Numbered from the stretch's first letter, positions 32,397 to 40,910 are shown. The stretch is 64,000 nt of DNA from Streptomyces sp. YIM 130001 (GCF_003574445.1 NZ_KZ984550.1:248001-312000), one strand, 5' to 3'. The notes: generated from the sequence alone by a model not told the origin. Numbers and translations: made by a program.

Positions 32397-33507
32397 GGCT
32401 GCCCACCCCCGAGCCGAGGAGCACCGCGTCCTCCGCGGCGAAGTGCAGGGCGACCGTGTCCCCGATCGCCGGCGGTTGCTTCAGCTCCCGCAGGTCCGCC
32501 TTGAGCCGGTGGCCGTCGACGTCCACGTAGAGCCGGTGGGTGGCGCCGCGCCACTGGATCTCGGCGACGGTGCCGTGCAGGGCGTTCGGTCCGTCGCCGA
32601 GTCCGACGAGGTGCGGGCGTATGCACAGGGTCGCGTCGGCGCCGGGAGCCGCATCGCCCGTGGGCGTCCGCAGTGCCTTGCCCGCGAATTCGACGCCGTC
32701 GTCGTGCACGGTGACCGGCAGCAGGTTCGCTTGGCCGACGAAGGACGCGGTGAACTCGGTGCGGGGCCGCCGGTAGAGCTCCTGCGGGGTGCCGCAGTCG
32801 CGCAGCCTTGCCTGGTCCATGACGGCGATACGGTCGGCCAGGGTGAGCGCCTCGACCTGGTCGTGGGTGACGTAGAGGATCGAGACGTCGGGCAACTCCC
32901 GGTGCAGACGGGCGAGTTCGGCGAGCATGTCGCTGCGCAGCCGGGCGTCGAGCGCGGACAGCGGCTCGTCGAGCAGCAGGACGCGGGGCCGGATGGCGAG
33001 CGCCCGGGCGATGGCTACGCGCTGCTGCTGGCCGCCGGACAGTTCGCGGGGGTAGCGCCGGGCGTAGGCGGCCATGCCGGTCATCTCGAGGGCCTCGGCG
33101 ACGCGGGCGGGGATGGCCGACCTGGGGACCTTCTGGGCTCGGAGGCCGAAGGCGACGTTCTCGTCGACCCGCATGTGCGGGAAGAGGGCGTAACTCTGCA
33201 CGACCATGCCGATGCCGCGCCGGTGCGGAGGCAGTTCGGTGACGTCACGGTCGCCGAGGAGCACCCGTCCTGCCGCGGGCCGGACGAATCCGGCGACGGC
33301 GCGCAGGGCGGTGGTCTTGCCGGAGCCGGAGGGGCCGAGCAGGGCCATGACCTCACCGGGTTCGACGGTGAGGTCGAGGGAGTCGAGGACGACGTTGCTG
33401 CCGTAGGCGACGGTGACGCCGTCGAAGCGGATGCCGCTGCGCGGTGCGCCACCGGTGGCCGCCGCCTCGTCCTCGGCCCGGGTCATTTCGGCCGGGGCGG
33501 CGCTCAC
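32389..33507 (-). CDS. ABC importer ATPase (aminoethylphosphonate/CysA-PotA type)
   Basis: A 372-residue ATPase with Walker A Gly-Pro-Ser-Gly-Ser-Gly-Lys-Thr, signature Leu-Ser-Gly-Gly-Gln-Gln, Walker B Leu-Leu-Leu-Asp-Glu, H-loop Val-Thr-His-Asp-Gln, and a C-terminal TOBE domain from about residue 260. The GTG start overlaps the TGA of the HAD gene (GTGA). It powers the adjacent permeases. The PhnT role is inferred from context; sequence alone would also fit a Fe3+ or polyamine importer. Confidence 0.88.
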   Translation of the reverse strand: MSAAPAEMTRAEDEAAATGGAPRSGIRFDGVTVAYGSNVVLDSLDLTVEPGEVMALLGPSGSGKTTALRAVAGFVRPAAGRVLLGDRDVTELPPHRRGIGMVVQSYALFPHMRVDENVAFGLRAQKVPRSAIPARVAEALEMTGMAAYARRYPRELSGGQQQRVAIARALAIRPRVLLLDEPLSALDARLRSDMLAELARLHRELPDVSILYVTHDQVEALTLADRIAVMDQARLRDCGTPQELYRRPRTEFTASFVGQANLLPVTVHDDGVEFAGKALRTPTGDAAPGADATLCIRPHLVGLGDGPNALHGTVAEIQWRGATHRLYVDVDGHRLKADLRELKQPPAIGDTVALHFAAEDAVLLGSGVGSHD

Positions 33508-34283
33508 CGGTCCACTCCTCGCGGCGCGGTCTCCCACGTGCCCAGTGCGGCGGGGAGTTCTGCGACCGAGCCGAGAATCCGGGTGGCACCCGCGGCGCGC
33601 AGGGCGTCGGCTTCGTGTGCGCCGGTGAGGACTCCGGCGACCAGTCCGGCTCCGGCGCTGCGTCCCGAGCGCATGTCGTACGAGGTGTCGCCGGCGACGG
33701 CCACCTGGCGCACGTCGTCGGCCGCGCCGGTGCGCAGCAGGGCGCCGAGGACCAGGTCGGGGTAGGGGCGGCCGCGGCCGCCCACGTCGGCGGGGCAGAG
33801 GGTGAGGCCGACGAGGCCGCGCCAGCCGAGCGCGTCGAGGATGGCGTCCTGGGTCACGCGGGCGAAGCCGGTGGTGAGGACGACGGTGCGGCCCGACTGC
33901 TGCAGGGCCTCGATCGTCTCGCGGGCGCCCGGTACAGGGGCGATGCGTCCGCCGTCGACGAGGGCGCCGTAGGCCTCCTCGAAGGCCGAGTTCGCGGCCT
34001 GCGCCTTCTTCTCGTCGCCGAACAGGGCGCGGAAGACGGTGATCTTCGATTCGCCCATGGTGGCCCGGACATAGGCGAGTTGCTTCGCATGGCCGGGGCT
34101 GCCGGGTTCGACGCCGAGGCGTTCGGCGGCGCGCGAGAAGGCCTGCTCGACGAGCCCGCCGTCGGCGACGGTGGTGCCGGCCATGTCGAGGACGACCAGG
34201 GTGATGCCGGGGGTGTGTGCCGGGGTCCCGGGGTGCGGTGTTCCGGGGGCGTGTTCGGGGGTCGGCTGGGTCAACTTCCTCAC
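33504..34283 (-). CDS. Phosphonatase-like HAD hydrolase (PhnX-like)
   Basis: A 259-residue HAD enzyme of the group closest to phosphonoacetaldehyde hydrolase. The N-terminal motif is Asp-Met-Ala-Gly-Thr rather than DxDx(T/V). The cap carries Met-Gly-Glu-Ser-Lys, a lysine placed like the Schiff-base lysine of PhnX. The residue before the C-terminal acidic motif is Arg (Gly-Arg-Pro-Tyr-Pro-Asp), as in that group. It would break the C-P bond of a phosphonate aldehyde. The GTG at 34283 overlaps the FAD oxidoreductase stop (GTGA); a TTG at 34274 is an alternative. The N-terminal Pro/Gly/Thr-rich stretch of about 25 residues is unusual. Confidence 0.85.
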   Translation of the reverse strand: MRKLTQPTPEHAPGTPHPGTPAHTPGITLVVLDMAGTTVADGGLVEQAFSRAAERLGVEPGSPGHAKQLAYVRATMGESKITVFRALFGDEKKAQAANSAFEEAYGALVDGGRIAPVPGARETIEALQQSGRTVVLTTGFARVTQDAILDALGWRGLVGLTLCPADVGGRGRPYPDLVLGALLRTGAADDVRQVAVAGDTSYDMRSGRSAGAGLVAGVLTGAHEADALRAAGATRILGSVAELPAALGTWETAPRGVDR

Positions 34284-35401
34284 CAGTTCAGCTCGTCGGC
34301 GGTGGTTTCGGCTATCGCGGGCGAGCAGGTCATACCGCGCCCGCCGGGCCCGGTGACCAGCCACACGCCGTCGCGCACCTGCTCTCGGTGCACCACGCGG
34401 CTGGTGTCGGTGCACTGTGCGTACACCCCGGCCCAGCGGCGCCTGATCTTCGGCAGCGGCCGGCCGAGGAACGACTCGACGACGGCGGCCAGATGCTCGT
34501 AGGGGTCCTCCAACACGTCGAAGGAGAAGGGGTGTTCGTACTCATGGGTGTCGCCGATGGTCAGGCCGCCGTCCTTGCGCTGCACCATGAGCAGTTGCAT
34601 GCGGTGGGCGGCGGCGGTCGGCGCCTGCGCCTGTCCGGCGTTGAGCTCGTCGAGCGCGACCGAGCGGTACGCCGGGTAGTAGCGGAAGCTGTCGGCGTCC
34701 GCGACGGAGGTGGGGAGCGGCTCGCCGAGCGGATCGGTCTGCATCATCTGGAGCCGCACCCGGCGAACCGGCAGGTCGGGGGACAGTTCGCGGACGAGCC
34801 CGCCGAGTGCGGCGCCGGTGCAGAGCACCACGGCGTCGCCGGAGTGCACCTCGCCGCGATCGTCCCGTACGGCCTGCTCGCCGACGACGTCACGGACTTC
34901 GCGGTCCGACAGGAAGGTGTACCGGCCGCTGGCCAACAGGGCTCGGCGCAATGCCAGTTGGGCGGTACGAGGCTCCACCGCCGCATCACGCTCGCAGTGC
35001 AGAGCGGCCTCGAAGTCGCCGCGCAGCGCCGGGTTGACCGCGCGCGCCTCCTGCGGGGTGAGCAGCTTGTAGCCGCGGTCCGGTGCGTCGTCGAGGGCCG
35101 ACGCCGCTTCTGCCACTGCCAGTTCACGCTGGGTGCGGACCGGGGTCAGGGATCCGTTCGGCCGGAATCCGAGCTCCGGCACCCGGCCGCCGAGGCCCTC
35201 CCACAGTTCCCGGGCACGCAGTGCCGTGCCGAGCTCCTCGCCGGCCGCCCGGCCACTGACCCAGATCTGACCGAAGTTGCGCAGGGATGCGCCTCTGGCC
35301 TCGCTCTCCCGCTCGATGTGTACGACCTCGTGGCCGCGTTCCACTGCATGCCAGGCGTGCATGGTTCCCACCACGCCGGCTCCTACGACGATGACTCTCA
35401 C
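34280..35401 (-). CDS. FAD-dependent oxidoreductase, TIGR03364-type (phosphonate-cluster)
   Basis: A 373-residue DAO/GlyOx-type flavoenzyme. The dinucleotide-binding motif Val-Gly-Ala-Gly-Val-Val-Gly is at the N-terminus, with Ser-Leu-Arg-Asn-Phe-Gly-Gln and a C-terminal Thr-Gly-Pro-Gly-Gly-Arg-Gly-Met-Thr flavin segment. This subgroup occurs with PhnX-like hydrolases and aminoethylphosphonate importers; it probably oxidises an (N-methyl) aminophosphonate to phosphonoacetaldehyde. No PhnW transaminase lies nearby, which fits an oxidative route. The GTG at 35401 begins the Rossmann strand, with GGAG 10 bases upstream. It is the first enzyme gene after the regulator; a 236-base promoter region lies between. 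Confidence 0.85.
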   Translation of the reverse strand: MRVIVVGAGVVGTMHAWHAVERGHEVVHIERESEARGASLRNFGQIWVSGRAAGEELGTALRARELWEGLGGRVPELGFRPNGSLTPVRTQRELAVAEAASALDDAPDRGYKLLTPQEARAVNPALRGDFEAALHCERDAAVEPRTAQLALRRALLASGRYTFLSDREVRDVVGEQAVRDDRGEVHSGDAVVLCTGAALGGLVRELSPDLPVRRVRLQMMQTDPLGEPLPTSVADADSFRYYPAYRSVALDELNAGQAQAPTAAAHRMQLLMVQRKDGGLTIGDTHEYEHPFSFDVLEDPYEHLAAVVESFLGRPLPKIRRRWAGVYAQCTDTSRVVHREQVRDGVWLVTGPGGRGMTCSPAIAETTADELNW

Positions 35402-35476
35402 GTCGGCAACGCTCCTGGCGGGCGGTGTCCTGATCCCGTCCGGACGGTGACCGGGCGGTGAACGACCACCCAAGCT

Positions 35477-35488
35477 TGGCCTAGACCC
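35477..35488. promoter_or_regulatory. GntR-type operator candidate (dre-like) before the phosphonate operon
   Basis: TGGCCTAGACCC matches the HutC/DasR-type core TGGTCTAGACCA at 10 of 12 positions. On the minus strand it lies 76 bases upstream of the oxidoreductase GTG and just after an AT-richer CATAAC that could be a -10. It could bind the GntR/UTRA protein encoded next door, or DasR. Confidence 0.5.
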
Positions 35489-35637
35489 GTTATGTTTCCG
35501 TGATACTGGAGTGGACGTCCGGGCACTGGCGTACTCAACGCACCTCACCGGCACGCGAGTTGGGCACCCCGGCACCGGGGGCGGCCCACGCGAACCTCCC
35601 CTACGGCCCCGCGGATGAACGGCGTACGGTCCGACCG

Positions 35638-36393
35638 CTACCCGAGATGGGTCGTGAAACTGAACCGGTCCCCGCGGAACAGCGTCCGCACCCGCTCCAG
35701 CCGCCGCCCGTCGGCATCTCTGGACAACCGGTGCAACAAGATCATCGGCAGGGCCGGCGGCGTGCCGATCAAGAGCGCCTCGCGCGGGGTGGCGAGCACC
35801 GTCTCGATCCGCTCGTCGGCTGCGCCGAAGACGATGCCGAGCCGCTCGCGCAGATAGCCGTAGAAGGACGAGTCGGGATCGAAGTCGCGGTCCAGGTGCG
35901 GGACTCGGGCGACCGGGACGTACGTACTCTCCAGGCCCATACGCTCGTCGTCCGCGAGCAGGACCCGCTCCAGGTGCCAGACCGGCTCACCTGCTTCGAC
36001 GCCGACCTCGCCGGCGAGCGGGGCCGGGCAGGGGAAGCGGTCGAGGGTGATCAGACTGCGGCCCGGGCGCAGCCCCTGCCGCCGTACGCCCTCGGTGTAG
36101 CTCGCCAGGGCCAGGGGCTGTTCCAGTTTGGGACCGGCGACCACGGTGCCGCGGCCGAGCCTGCGCAGCCGGCCCTCCAGGAGGAGTTCACGCAGCGCCT
36201 GTCGGATCGTCTCGCGGGCGACCTCGTAGCGCTCGGCGAGATCCCGCTCGGTCGGCAGCAGACCACCTTCGCCCAACTCGTCGAGCAGGGCGGCTATATG
36301 GGTCTTGACCGCGTAGTACTTGGGGATGCGGCCGTGCTCGGGGACACCGGCCCGTACCGGTGCGCCGGGATGCTGGTCGTTCGGGTAGTCCAC
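35638..36393 (-). CDS. GntR-family regulator with UTRA domain
   Basis: A 251-residue HutC-subfamily regulator. The winged HTH is at about 25-90 (Leu-Leu-Pro-Thr-Glu-Arg-Asp-Leu-Ala, then Arg-Glu-Thr-Ile-Arg-Gln-Ala-Leu-Arg). A UTRA effector domain follows, with Glu-Ser-Thr-Tyr-Val-Pro. It lies upstream of the phosphonate operon on the same strand and probably regulates it through the palindrome at 35477-35488. The only in-frame start that keeps the HTH is the GTG at 36393, which has no ribosome site in front; it may be leaderless. Confidence 0.88.
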   Translation of the reverse strand: MDYPNDQHPGAPVRAGVPEHGRIPKYYAVKTHIAALLDELGEGGLLPTERDLAERYEVARETIRQALRELLLEGRLRRLGRGTVVAGPKLEQPLALASYTEGVRRQGLRPGRSLITLDRFPCPAPLAGEVGVEAGEPVWHLERVLLADDERMGLESTYVPVARVPHLDRDFDPDSSFYGYLRERLGIVFGAADERIETVLATPREALLIGTPPALPMILLHRLSRDADGRRLERVRTLFRGDRFSFTTHLG

Positions 36394-36473
36394 CGGAGGA
36401 ACTCTAAGCGGGGTCGGTGTCGGGGGTGGGCCGAGGCCGGGCGCCGGGCTCGCGGCGGTGCTTCAGGCCGCGC

Positions 36474-37589
36474 TCAGGGTGCGCGGCGGCCCCGGAAACC
36501 GAGCCCGGCACAGGAGCGGCCGAAGCTGCGTCGGGTGGCGGTGACCATCCCGGCACCGAGGAAGGTGAGGACGGCTGATACGGCGGCGAGGCGGGCGAGG
36601 GCGTCGTGTCGGCGGTCGCCGGTCTCGGCCAGTCGGGGTGGCGGGCCGCCGTGTTCGCCGCGGGGGGTCTCGTCGTGGCGGGGTGTGCCGGTGGACGGGC
36701 CGGTGTCAGGTGAGGGGTCCCGTCGGGGTGCGGATCCCGGGTCCGTTCCCGGGGTGTGCGGGGCCGGGTCCGTTCCGGGGGTGTGCGGGGCCGGGTCCGT
36801 TCCGGGCTGTCGGCCAGGGGCGTCGCCGCTCGCCTCGGGCTCGGCGGGGCCCGTGGGGCTGGACTTGGACTCCGGGTCGCGCCCGGGCTGCGAGTCCTCG
36901 GGGCGTACGGAAGGGTCGAGGGCGAACTCGTACGCGTCGGACTCGCCGACCCACTCCCCGTCGCCGCCCCGGCGCTGGACCAGCGCAACCGTGGCCTCCA
37001 CCGCGTCCGCTCGCGGGTCGGGCCGGGTGTCGGCCGCGAAGGCGAGCCGCACGTCGACCGACAGTTTCGCGCCCGGGGAGAGCACGAAGCCGTGGAAGCC
37101 CTCGCCGGTCGCAGGCCCGTCCGCCAGGATCCCGACGTTCTCGTCCCGGTCCGTGTGCTCGACCTCCGCGGGACGCCACTTGCCCTCGGGGTCGCGGAAC
37201 TCGAGTCGTACCTGGTCGGCGGTCAGGGTCCGCGCCCGGTCCACGAGAACGACGATCGGGTGGATGCGCGCGCAGGGCTGAGCCGTGGTGTTGGTCAGCT
37301 CGATCCGCCAGTTCGCCGGTGCTCCGCCGGGGCGGTAGCCACTCGACCCGTCCGCGATCTCGGCGCGCACCGGGAAGGGATCGGCGTCGGGGGCCTCGCC
37401 CGTGGCGCAGGTCGGCGGCCGCACGGCCCCCAGCGGGGCGACGGGAACGGCCCACGCCGGTACGGAGGCAGCCGGAGCCGCGGCCCCCGGAACGACGGAC
37501 GCCTGAGCGGTGACCGTGGTGGAGGCCCCGCCGCAGGCCAGAGCGACGAGGACGGTGGCGGCGAGAACCGGGGCACATCGCGGTCGCAT
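36474..37589 (-). CDS. LAETG-anchored cell-surface protein
   Basis: A 371-residue wall protein. A Sec signal peptide leads to a mature domain of about 200 residues of Ig-like beta structure with two cysteines (Pro-Thr-Cys-Ala and Gln-Pro-Cys-Ala). A Pro/Gly/Asp/Thr-rich stalk follows, with a near-perfect nine-residue repeat (Pro-Gly-Thr-Asp-Pro-Ala-Pro-His-Thr, twice). The sorting signal is Leu-Ala-Glu-Thr-Gly at 320-324, then a hydrophobic helix and Arg-Arg. LAXTG is the class E sortase motif, so the enzyme encoded at 44384-45736 is a plausible partner. The ATG at 37589 is chosen. Its function on the surface is unknown. Confidence 0.85.
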   Translation of the reverse strand: MRPRCAPVLAATVLVALACGGASTTVTAQASVVPGAAAPAASVPAWAVPVAPLGAVRPPTCATGEAPDADPFPVRAEIADGSSGYRPGGAPANWRIELTNTTAQPCARIHPIVVLVDRARTLTADQVRLEFRDPEGKWRPAEVEHTDRDENVGILADGPATGEGFHGFVLSPGAKLSVDVRLAFAADTRPDPRADAVEATVALVQRRGGDGEWVGESDAYEFALDPSVRPEDSQPGRDPESKSSPTGPAEPEASGDAPGRQPGTDPAPHTPGTDPAPHTPGTDPGSAPRRDPSPDTGPSTGTPRHDETPRGEHGGPPPRLAETGDRRHDALARLAAVSAVLTFLGAGMVTATRRSFGRSCAGLGFRGRRAP

Positions 37590-37868
37590 GGGGCCAGCCT
37601 TCACGGGTCGCGTACGGGAACGGGCACGGGCAGGGGCGCAGGTGCGAGCACTCGCGGCTCAGGAAAAGAAGCTTCTGCGGGACACCGGGGGCGCGGGACG
37701 GGCCGCAGGGGACCGCCGACGTGCCGCGACCCTGCCACGCGGCTCCCGCGATCCCCCGTACCGCACAGGTCAGTTGAGCGGACAAGACGCCGAATTCGTC
37801 CGATCGGCGCACGTCGTCCCGCCCGTACGGGCGACCTGCGCCGGCCGCCCGGGGGCCGCCGGCGTGCT

Positions 37869-37898
37869 TTGCACTCCGGGCGGGCGATTGCTTAGGTT
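37869..37898 (+). promoter_or_regulatory. Leaderless HrdB-type promoter of the Gfo/Idh gene
   Basis: -35 TTGCAC (37869-37874), 18-base spacer, -10 TAGGTT (37893-37898). The expected start of transcription falls on the A of the ATG at 37905, and there is no ribosome site, so the mRNA should be leaderless. Confidence 0.8.
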
Positions 37899-37904
37899 CG
37901 GCGC

Positions 37905-38987
37905 ATGACCACCTCGCGCACCGCCCCGCTCCGCGTGGCCCTCGTCGGCTACGGCCTCGCCGGCTCCGTCTTCCACGCACCCCTGGTGACAGCCACCGCA
38001 GGGCTCACGCTCGACACGGTCGTCACGTCGAACCCCGAGCGTCAGGCGCAGGCCCGCGGGGAGTTCGGTGACACCCTCCGTTTCGCCGACTCGCCGGACG
38101 CGCTGTGGGAGCGCGCCGGCGAACTCGACCTGGTCGTGATCGCCTCACCGAACAAGACCCACGTACCGCTCACGACGGCCGCGCTGGAGGCCGGTCTGCC
38201 GGTCGTCGTGGACAAGCCGATCGCCGGCACCGCGGCGGAGGCCAGGGCACTGGCCGCATTGGCCGAGCAGCAGGGACTGCTGCTCTCGGTCTTCCAGAAC
38301 CGGCGCTGGGACAACGACTTCCGCACCCTCAAGTCTTTGATCGACGCCGGCGAGCTCGGCGAGGTGCAGCGCTTCGAGTCACGCTTCGAGCGGTGGCGGC
38401 CGGCCCTCAAGGGCGGCTGGCGCGAGTCGGGAGCACCCGAGGAGATCGGCGGTCTGCTCTACGACCTGGGCAGCCACGTCGTCGACCAGGCGCTCGCCCT
38501 CTTCGGCCCCGCCGCAACCGTCTACGCCGAGACCGACGTACGGCGCCCGGGCGCGGAGGCCGACGACGACACGTTCATCGCCGTCAGCCACCGCAGCGGC
38601 GTGCGGTCGCATCTGCACGTCTCCGCGACCACCGCTCAACTCGGCCCGCGCTTCCGCGTGTTGGGCTCGTCGGCCGGCTACGTCAAGTACGGTCTCGACC
38701 CGCAGGAGGCGGCGCTGCGCGAGGGCCTGCGCCCCGGCGCGTCGGCGTGGGGCGAGGAGCCCGAGGCGCTGTGGGGCCGGCTCGGCGCCGGCGAGTCCCC
38801 GCTGACCGGCGGCGGCACTCCCGTACGAACGCTGCCGGGCGACTATCCGGCGTACTACGCGGCGATCGCCGCGGCCCTGCTAGAGGGCACGGCGAACCCG
38901 GTCCCGGCACTCGAGGCCGCCGCCACTCTCGACGTACTCGAAGCGGCCCGCCGCTCGGCGACCGAGGGAGTACTGGTCACGCTCTGA
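37905..38987 (+). CDS. Gfo/Idh/MocA-family NAD(P)-dependent oxidoreductase
   Basis: A 360-residue sugar- or polyol-dehydrogenase-type protein. The N-terminal Rossmann domain has Val-Gly-Tyr-Gly-Leu-Ala-Gly, then Ile-Ala-Ser-Pro-Asn-Lys-Thr-His and the family motif Val-Asp-Lys-Pro-Ile-Ala (catalytic Lys). A C-terminal substrate domain has Gly-Gly-Leu-Leu-Tyr-Asp-Leu-Gly-Ser-His with the usual His. The subgroup resembles YdgJ/IolX-like proteins. It is monocistronic with its own leaderless promoter and converges on the DUF2470 gene across 25 bases with no terminator visible. Confidence 0.92.
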   Translation: MTTSRTAPLRVALVGYGLAGSVFHAPLVTATAGLTLDTVVTSNPERQAQARGEFGDTLRFADSPDALWERAGELDLVVIASPNKTHVPLTTAALEAGLPVVVDKPIAGTAAEARALAALAEQQGLLLSVFQNRRWDNDFRTLKSLIDAGELGEVQRFESRFERWRPALKGGWRESGAPEEIGGLLYDLGSHVVDQALALFGPAATVYAETDVRRPGAEADDDTFIAVSHRSGVRSHLHVSATTAQLGPRFRVLGSSAGYVKYGLDPQEAALREGLRPGASAWGEEPEALWGRLGAGESPLTGGGTPVRTLPGDYPAYYAAIAAALLEGTANPVPALEAAATLDVLEAARRSATEGVLVTL

Positions 38988-39012
38988 CGCGTGCCACCGC
39001 GGCGCCCCGCAC

Positions 39013-39777
39013 TCAGGGCCGTGCCGACGACTGGCGCCGATGCGGGCAGATCGGTACGGCCAGCAGACGTCGGACCTGTTCGCCCGCCTCGACCGCGTCC
39101 CGGGCGGTGTCCGGGAACGGCAGGCGCAGGTCGCAGTGACCCTCGCGGTATTCACAGCGCAGGGTGATGCCGTACCGGTCCAGTGCGAGCGGCAGCGTGC
39201 GCAGCACTCCGTGCGGCAGGCGGGATCCACCGAGGGAGACGAGGCCCGAGACCATGTCCTCGTGCGCCTCGGCGAGATGCGTCAGCATCGCCGCTTCCTC
39301 GACCGCGAGCGGGTCTGGAGCGGCGCGGACGAAGGCGTCGAGGTCGACCCCCTGGACGCCCTCGGCGGTGGTCAGCGTCACGAGGTCCGCCTCGAACTTC
39401 AGCCCGTCGCCCGGCAGTTCGTCGTCGGACGGGCCGCTGTCCGCGGCACCCGCGACGGCTCCCCGTTCGGCGACGAGAAGCCGCCCGACGAGCGTGACCC
39501 TGGCTCGCACCCGGTCGCGCAGCGCCGTCGCCGAGATGTCGGTGAACTCGAGTACGGCGCCGAGTCCGCCTCGCGGTCCGGCCGCGACCTGGAGGGCGAG
39601 CGGAGTGTCCGGCTTGGGATAGAGGGTGATCTGCCCGTCGGGCCCGACGGAGTGCATACCGATGAGGTCGTAGTCCTGGCTGTCGGTGCCGAGCGACAGG
39701 GAGACCGCCTGGACGAGTACGGACCGGACGCGTTCCGGCGCGGTCAGTTCGGGCGGGGAGAGGGTGGCGGCACTCAA
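39013..39777 (-). CDS. DUF2470-domain (HugZ-like) protein under iron control
   Basis: A protein of about 254 residues related to the pyridoxamine-phosphate-oxidase-like split-barrel proteins with DUF2470, linked in other bacteria to haem or iron use. Strands such as Gln-Ile-Thr-Leu-Tyr-Pro and a C-terminal Asp-Arg-Tyr-Gly-Ile-Thr-Leu fit that fold. The TTG at 39777 is chosen because GAGGAG lies 5 bases upstream; an ATG at 39828 would add a poorly coded extension. A strong iron box lies 74-92 bases upstream of this start. Repression by DmdR1/IdeR in iron-rich cells is therefore likely. Whether it binds haem is inference. Confidence 0.75.
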   Translation of the reverse strand: MSAATLSPPELTAPERVRSVLVQAVSLSLGTDSQDYDLIGMHSVGPDGQITLYPKPDTPLALQVAAGPRGGLGAVLEFTDISATALRDRVRARVTLVGRLLVAERGAVAGAADSGPSDDELPGDGLKFEADLVTLTTAEGVQGVDLDAFVRAAPDPLAVEEAAMLTHLAEAHEDMVSGLVSLGGSRLPHGVLRTLPLALDRYGITLRCEYREGHCDLRLPFPDTARDAVEAGEQVRRLLAVPICPHRRQSSARP

Positions 39778-39850
39778 GTTGACTCCTCGCGGGACGGAGG
39801 GGATGGGAGTGAGGGTGGGCCGGGACATGCCAAGCAAGCCACCCCGTAAG

Positions 39851-39869
39851 CAAGGTAAGGCTAACCTAA
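39851..39869. promoter_or_regulatory. DmdR/IdeR iron box
   Basis: CAAGGTAAGGCTAACCTAA matches the 19-bp iron-box consensus TTAGGTTAGGCTAACCTAA at 16 positions, with a perfect right half. It lies immediately upstream of the DUF2470 gene, and its TAGGTT can act as a -10 on the minus strand. Confidence 0.88.
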
Positions 39870-39918
39870 CTTAGCCCTGCCCGTACCGCCGCGCACCCAA
39901 CCTTCACAGGCCCACACA

Positions 39919-39955
39919 TCGAGGGCCGGGCCGCTCCACGCGACCCGGCCCTCGA
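39919..39955. terminator. Terminator downstream of the FAH-family gene
   Basis: TCGAGGGCCGGG (39919-39930) pairs with CCCGGCCCTCGA (39944-39955), a 12-bp perfect stem. It sits 47 bases after the minus-strand stop at 40002 and insulates the iron-box promoter. Confidence 0.85.
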
Positions 39956-40001
39956 CGGTTTCCGTCCACACACCGGACGCGCTGCGCGCCCGGTCACAGT
40001 C

Positions 40002-40859
40002 CTATGCGTCCTTCAGCTCCTGCCGCTGCCGCCCGAGTCCCTCGATCTCCAGCTCGACCACATCGCCGGAGCGCAGATACGGCTTGGGCTCCGCGTGCCC
40101 CATCGCGACACCGGCAGGAGTGCCCGTGTTGATCACGTCACCCGGGTACAGCGTCATGAACTGGCTGACGTAGCGCACCACTTCGCCCACCGGGAAGATC
40201 TGGTCGGCGGTGCTGCCGTCCTGCTTGAGCTCGCCGTTGACCCAGAGCTTCAGGGCCAGGTTCTGCGGGTCGCCGGCCTCGTCGGCGGTGACCAGCCAGG
40301 GTCCGAGCGGGTTGAACGTCTCGCAGTTCTTGCCCTTGTCCCAGGTCCCGCCGCGCTCTATCTGGAACTCGCGCTCCGACACGTCGTTGGCGACCGCGTA
40401 TCCGGCGACGTGGCCGAGTGCCTCCTCGGCCGAGTCGAGGTAGCGGGCCGTACGTCCGATGACGACGGCCAGCTCCACCTCCCAGTCCGTCTTCTGCGAC
40501 TTGCGCGGCACGAGCACCGTGTCGTCGGGGCCGACCACCGTGTCCGACGCCTTGAAGAAGACGATCGGCTCGGCCGGGATCTCGGCTCCGGTCTCGCGCG
40601 CGTGGTCGTGATAGTTCAGACCGATGCACACCACCTTGCCGATCCGGCCGAGCGGCGGGCCCGTGCGCAGACCGTCGGCGTCGATCTCCGGAAGGGTGCC
40701 GGCGGCCGCCGCCTCCCGGATCCGGTCGAGTGCGGCAGGGTCGGCAAGCAGGGATCCGTCGATGTCGGAGACGAGTTCCGACAGGTCACGGAGGGTTCCC
40801 TCGGCATCGAGCAGCGCCGGGCGCTCGGCCCCCGCGGTTCCGACTCGCAACAGCTTCAT
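40002..40859 (-). CDS. Fumarylacetoacetate hydrolase family enzyme
   Basis: A 285-residue FAH-fold enzyme. The core has Val-Cys-Ile-Gly-Leu-Asn-Tyr then Asp-His-Ala-Arg-Glu-Thr-Gly, and the metal ligands fall in Glu-Val-Glu-Leu-Ala-Val-Val-Ile-Gly. Asn-Asp-Val-Ser-Glu-Arg-Glu-Phe-Gln and the C-terminal Gly-Asp-Val-Ile-Asn-Thr-Gly-Thr-Pro-Ala-Gly follow. This subgroup includes 2,4-diketo-3-deoxy-L-fuconate hydrolase and mis-named ureidoglycolate lyases. It probably cleaves a C-C bond in a 2,4-dioxo acid. It is monocistronic. A 20-bp palindrome lies 51 bases upstream of the start. Confidence 0.9.
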   Translation of the reverse strand: MKLLRVGTAGAERPALLDAEGTLRDLSELVSDIDGSLLADPAALDRIREAAAAGTLPEIDADGLRTGPPLGRIGKVVCIGLNYHDHARETGAEIPAEPIVFFKASDTVVGPDDTVLVPRKSQKTDWEVELAVVIGRTARYLDSAEEALGHVAGYAVANDVSEREFQIERGGTWDKGKNCETFNPLGPWLVTADEAGDPQNLALKLWVNGELKQDGSTADQIFPVGEVVRYVSQFMTLYPGDVINTGTPAGVAMGHAEPKPYLRSGDVVELEIEGLGRQRQELKDA

Positions 40860-40910
40860 CAGTCATCTCCCCAGGTCAACCACTGAACGGGCCGATGGGT
40901 GACGGCCATC

